The translations under genes and the position numbers were made by a program. This document shows, piece by piece, positions 59,025 to 64,000 of a stretch of 64,000 nucleotides of DNA. The notes beneath the pieces were generated by a model that had not been told where the DNA came from, did not search any database, and worked only from the letters and a program-made list of their open reading frames with translations. Numbering within the stretch: position 1 is the stretch's first letter; every line of letters starts with the position of its first letter. The DNA comes from Mesocentrotus franciscanus (lineage: Eukaryota; Echinodermata; Echinoidea; Camarodonta; Strongylocentrotidae): contig CP137680.1 in assembly GCA_037976565.1 (NCBI GenBank), positions 18,102,861 through 18,166,860 of the forward strand, written 5' to 3'.

Positions 59025-60735
59025 TCTTAAAGAACGTGACGAAAGTTGCAGTCGTTGTATTGATCACGGTTAAGAATGTAAGGCTACAATGCACGATTCC
59101 TACAGCAGATTTCGTGTGCCTTCCGGAAAGTGAGGGTGAACAAAACCGACAGACCATGAGCCTATAAACAGACCAACAACATTGGACCTTCTGACAACTT
59201 CATGAAAGATAAATACATTTCAATTTGAATTCGAAAAGAATTATTCATTCGCACTACGAACCTATGGCGTGGGCCTGATGAAATATTCAGCCCCAACGGA
59301 AAGTGGAAATCGGAAAAGTCATCTGAAGATAGGGGCGAAAGGCTCGATCTTTGAATCATTCAGTTTTTAAGGAGATGAAAGAAGTTCATCAAAAGGACGG
59401 GTTTCACGTTTCCTCTTCAGGGGTATGATGCTGTTCAGCTATATGTTTCTGGGGTTGATCAGGCCTCCAAATGTCTCTCAGTCTCTTTTTGTTCCTCTCG
59501 TCACCTCCGCCCTTTCCTCTCTTGAAACCATACCTGAAGTTTAATCAGCATATCGACACCAATAGTCACGTGAGGTTATTATTTTGTCTTTCGGCGGCTA
59601 AAGGGGGGTATTAAAGTCATTTCACCATGCATGGCGTCTTGCGATAGTTCCCTCTAATCCATATCGTTGATTGTCTGGCATAGATACTTAACATAGCCCA
59701 TGGTCAGGGTTCAATCCAATTCAGGAATGGGTAACAAAAAGACCAGCGGCATGACTGGCTCGGCGTCCTCGTCTTTTCCTTTGCAGATCAGCCAATTTGC
59801 GTTCCTTCCACGAACGCCTGAAGTTGTTGAAAGAGGACAATGACTCGTCTGCCAATCAATGACGTGACGCGACCGCGTAATTGTGGCTCGAGAAGAAGAA
59901 AAAATGCACAAACCAAGAGATCTTGTTACTGCACAGCATTTCAAAGAATGAAAAAAGAAATCACGCTAAACCATTTTAACGCCATTCCTCTCTGTGATTT
60001 AATTAGTTAGTGAATATTAAATGATAACATTACCTCTTTAAGTAATCCTCATTTGAATGAATTGCGGTGATGATGGTTGCTCTTATTTACAGACAACTCC
60101 CACCCATTAAAATAAAGAATATATAAAAAAAAAACGATTCAGTATGTAATAAAATATAAAGTGAAATGAAATGAAGTTAAATTGTGACAACAAACTAGAA
60201 TTTAAAATCTATTGTATCAGAGGACAGCCGAATGGGCGCGGAGGGAGGGATATTGGCCCTGTTCTGCCCCTTCATCTTCAGGCTTCAGACTGCTCGTTTC
60301 GATTATAAGAGTGCATCTTTTTCAATTACTTTTTCAAATTGCTTTTATTTTTCTGTATATTATCTAAGGCCATACGTGTCTAGCTTTGTCTCCGAATTAT
60401 ATCAAACCATCTATCGTGTATTATTATACTAAGGGGTAACTTTATACATACATGTTTTTACTTTTTTGTTCTAACCATACCAGAATCCTCTCGAATCATT
60501 CGTTTCTTTTAATTCTCCCTCCACCTTTCCCTATCTCTTTCAAACTCTCTCTCTCTCTGTCTCTCTTCGATCGTAGCAACCAAATAAGTTTTTATTTTAT
60601 TTTTAAAGAACGACAGACATGATTTACTGTACATAAGCTCATTGTGTATATTATTTCTACCATTGCTGGGTATTGCTTTGTGTTTACATTTCCATTTGAA
60701 ATCCAACCTTTCGGTTGCAATATAATACAATACTG
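59025..60735. other. unique non-coding DNA
   Basis: No gene or repeat recognised. Confidence 0.4.
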
Positions 60736-60739
60736 TATA

Positions 60740-60771
60740 CACCTTCTCCCTCCCCCTCTCTCTCTCTCCCC

Positions 60772-60817
<46 letters not shown>

Positions 60818-60850
60818 GTCTCACTCTCTCTCTCTTTCTCTATCTATTTC
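60740..60850 (+). repeat. CT microsatellite
   Basis: About 110 bp mostly (CT)n. The 149-codon plus frame 60644-61093 runs through it. Confidence 0.93.
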
Positions 60851-61744
60851 ACTGTCTTATTCTCTAAATTTCTTTCTCCCTTGCTTTTTCCTTTTCTTTT
60901 ACCTTTCTTTCATTTTCTCGCGTTTCTTTTCTTCCTTTTCTTATTTTCTATCTTTGTCTTCATAAGATATTATGAACAAATGAAAGAGAAGGAAAATGCC
61001 AAATTTATCGAAAATGCAATTTTAACCTCTCTAAAGATTTTGTTAGAGCCTCTCATACAAATGACTATTAAAGTTTTACACGTAAATCTGTAACAATGAA
61101 ATAGAATCAGTGCAATATTATATGGGGCTCAAACTTACTTCTCTGTTCACGTAATTCAGACAGTGTTTTAGGCACATAAATAAATTCCCGCCAAGTCTAT
61201 TTTCATGTTGGATTACGTGCATAATTTATCAGATGGGTCCGTATGGGGATTAAGTAGTCCTGTTTATAGTAAAATCGAATCGTATTATGATAATCTATCA
61301 TCTATTATTCTCTGTGCACGATGATGATCGGTATGCATAATGATCGGTCTGCATGTCATTCTGTCAACATAATTCTGTTTTCTCATCGCTCCTACACCCC
61401 CGCACACTCTCTGCTCTCATTCTCTTTACTGATCCCACCCTCTTTGTTTTCAACAATGATTATAAGTTCTGTAACCGTGAAGTGTAAATAATAATACATG
61501 TACCACATAAAAACTGTGAACAAAATAGTAGCTATTAAAGCATTGCGAGGGAATCGATAGGTGTATGTGAGCTTTCTTCCAAAAGAAAATGTTCGAATAG
61601 TTAACTCCTTTTTGTCCCTGTAGTCTGAGGCAAAATGTGGGCCTTATCCTGGTTTATATAGATGATACCAAAACTTATTTATAAAGTTATCTCTGAAAAA
61701 ATGCTCATATGTAATTATGATTATTTTTCATTTTCAATTTAAGG

Positions 61745-62340
61745 GCATGAGGAAGGAGGGGATGGGGAGGGGGCAAACGCCATCTCCGCCCTATGCTGGA
61801 CACGCAGCTGTATGTCCTCATCAAAGATGATGTGTGGTATCCCCACCTCGCTCATCTCCAATCACTCTTATCACCTAGGTGTTTGTTCTAGTCTCCAATT
61901 CTTTTGAAATTTTGTAAGTTATTTTCTTTGCCAAGAAACGGTGTAGGTTACGCCAACTCTAACCTATGCTGGCTACGCTACTGTACGATGTCTTCACCAA
62001 AGAAAATTGTAAATTATTTACTTTGCCAAGAAACGGTGTAGGTTACGCCAACTCTAACCTATGCTGGCTACGCTATATACTGTACGATGTCTTCACCAAA
62101 GATGATGTGTGACCCCCTCCCCCCTCCCTCTCGCTCATTGCCAATCACTCTTATCACCACATTATTTGTCTTCATAGTAAGTTGTGAATGTTTTTAAAAC
62201 TATTTTCTTGGCCTAGAAACGGGGGAGGGGGATACGCCATGTTCGCCCTTATATTGGCTACGTCACTGTATGTCTTTCACTTAGATGCTATGTGGTATTC
62301 CCCTCGTCACCCATCACTCTTATCACCTAACTGTTTGTCC
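61745..62340 (+). repeat. four-copy tandem repeat, units of about 90-190 bp
   Basis: Units share ACGCCA, CTATGCTGGCTACGC, TGTACGATGTCTTCACCAAA and ATCACTCTTATCACC blocks. Two central units (61925-62008 and 62023-62102) are almost identical; the outer units (61770-61880, 62210-62330) are more diverged. Confidence 0.88.
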
Positions 62341-62611
62341 TCAACGTCTCAGCCTCATCCTGCTATTTGCATTCGCCCCCATCATCGATCTCCGAGAAGC
62401 ACACCGTCAAATCGGATGTTGACATTTCAAATTCATGGCTCTCTTTAAATGTCTGCCAGGCGAGAACACGGCACAGGGGCCATGTTTTATCGCTGGGGTA
62501 CCCCCTCCTACCTTTCAAATCAACGGAAACCCACCACCGATCATGGGCTAACCGCTAACTGCACCAAGTTTGCAGTCACAAACCTTTTGTAACCTTTTTT
62601 AACCCATGATG

Positions 62612-63294
62612 TTAAATGGCAAGTCCACTCCAAAAATAACTTACGTTCAATAAAAGCAGAAATGAAATGAGAATCACAACACAAATTGCCAAGATGGTTA
62701 TCACTTTGTGACGTCATGTCCTCACAACTTATCAATTGCTTTATATAGTTTAATCCCATTAATTTCCCTTTTATCCCCAAAACTTGATTTCACCATGCCT
62801 TTGCCTAGGTTATATGATTTGTATCATATTGCGTGCATGACATTTCCAAAAACTTTTATGAATTTTGAAGAATTGATACTATTTTCTGAATATTGTATTT
62901 CATAACTATTGACTTTTATATAAATAATTTATAAAAATTCAATTTTTCATAATTTAACTGGACAAAAATTACTCTTTATTTGTGCATCCACACAAAAACA
63001 TACTAACAATCTAACTTGGATGCTGGTGTGAAGAAATAAGATTCTTAGGGTGAAAATAGGAAATTTATATTATCAATATAAAGAAAATAATTAGTGGATA
63101 GTGAGGACCATACGTCACAGACTCATGAGTGAGTTGCTAATTTGTGTAGTGATTTTCAAAGTTTTTCATGTCATTAAAAATTCATAACTTTCTTATTAGT
63201 TATCCGATTTTGCTCAAACTTTTTTTGATTGGTTTGTCTGATTTTTCTGGTTCTATTGAAAGTAAGTTATTTTTTGAGTGGACTTGGACTTTAA
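62612..63294. mobile_element. TTAA MITE (family H), 683 bp
   Basis: Ends TTAAATGGCAAGTCCACTCC and (inverted on the right) TTAAAGTCCAAGTCCACTCA, both continuing into the same AAAAATAACTTAC. Terminal repeats of about 33 bp with a few mismatches. No coding capacity. Confidence 0.92.
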
Positions 63295-64000
63295 AGCTAC
63301 TCGCATGTTGCTTTATTTATGGATGCATTTCAATAAATTTAAACTGATTATACTGGTTTACTCACATATTGACATTTATGCATATTTCTTTCCGGGGGAC
63401 CTAGTGACGAGTTATTCCATTAACCTCTTATTAATGAATGGACTACAATACTCGGAATCCGTTCTGCATACATTAATTGTTGCTATGTCGGGTAAGCCTC
63501 GGGTAAACTTTTAGGTCGTCAAAAACAACCTTTGTTTAAAAAGTATGCATAAAATTTGAATGTGTTAGTAAACCGGTCTTTTTGACGTACCAATACGGAA
63601 CAACGAGGGAAGACGTCATTAAGTATTCGTGGGAGTGCGCGTTAGTTGAACCATGGACCATGATTAAACGAAGTGCTTGCAAGCAATGTTGACATTTTCA
63701 ACAACAAAAATTGCCAGGACTTGACTTTTCGTACATAATGCCTATGCACAACCTTGTCATAACTTCGTTTGACAAAGCGTTGGAATGCGTTGTCATGGTA
63801 ATTGCATCTTACTTCGGAAGAGAAAGCTTCCTGCAATCTTCTTTAATTAACTAAATTGTGTTTGTTTGTATCTGCATGCCATAAGGTACAATATCAGTAG
63901 GCATCTTCTGATCTTCCTTCCGTTGCCCATTCTCTCTGTAAACCTTTCTTCCATAATATTTTAACAAAGGGCAGGACAATGCTATGCTTGTATATTATGT
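63295..64000. other. unique non-coding DNA
   Basis: Nothing recognised. Confidence 0.4.

Overview
This is a stretch of animal nuclear DNA, AT-rich, with no intact gene of normal size that I can recognise. The best clue to the organism is a 52-codon reading frame at 42947-43105. It resembles the N-terminal tail and the start of the globular domain of echinoid (sea urchin) late linker histone H1, and then stops. Together with abundant tRNA-derived SINEs, CR1/L2-like LINE pieces and many small terminal-inverted-repeat elements, this suggests a sea urchin or related echinoderm, moderately confident. Base runs, dinucleotide and trinucleotide microsatellites and CT/GA tracts are frequent. Almost all reading frames of 60-180 codons here are chance frames, and many are low-complexity translations of microsatellites. 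Layout: 1-8.2 kb holds several TTAA-flanked MITEs and fragments, tandem duplications (4.4-5.7 kb), a LINE 3' end (3.8-4.05 kb) and a hAT MITE fragment (4.27 kb). 8.2-16 kb is bounded by two inverted copies of one terminal sequence and contains two inverted purine-rich elements, a degenerate GGGCACTT minisatellite, a hAT MITE, a LINE pseudogene with its 3' tail, and a duplicated 200-bp block. 16-27.2 kb has ATA/ATG and CTA microsatellites, a triple-nested transposon stack (18.08-18.93 kb), the same two element families side by side at 25.1-26.4 kb with a large palindrome, and a diverged tandem repeat at 23.1-23.7 kb. 27-36 kb is mostly unique AT-rich DNA with GA/CT tracts, one nearly complete tRNA-Ser-like SINE (29.7 kb), a 155-bp MITE with perfect ends (31.4 kb) and a second full copy of the 1.2-kb MITE (33.3 kb). 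36.7-42.4 kb has four foldback elements, one textbook TTAA MITE with perfect 25-bp ends (41.13 kb) and an ABA'-B' duplication. 42.9 kb is the H1 fragment. 44.9-49.75 kb has three members of one TTAA family and a CR1-like reverse transcriptase C-terminus split by a Harbinger-type MITE. 50-64 kb is again mostly unique DNA with CT microsatellites, a SINE, a TTAA MITE at 58.3 kb, a four-copy tandem repeat at 61.75-62.34 kb and a 683-bp TTAA MITE at 62.6 kb. The main biological content is therefore a record of non-autonomous transposon activity. At least seven sequence-unrelated small families share TTAA flanks and mostly an AGG-type first triplet, which suggests mobilisation by one piggyBac-like transposase encoded elsewhere. 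No coding gene for such an enzyme lies in this window. I found no CRISPR array, operon or bacterial-type system. All calls come from reading the sequence by eye; no database was searched and positions of degenerate boundaries are approximate.
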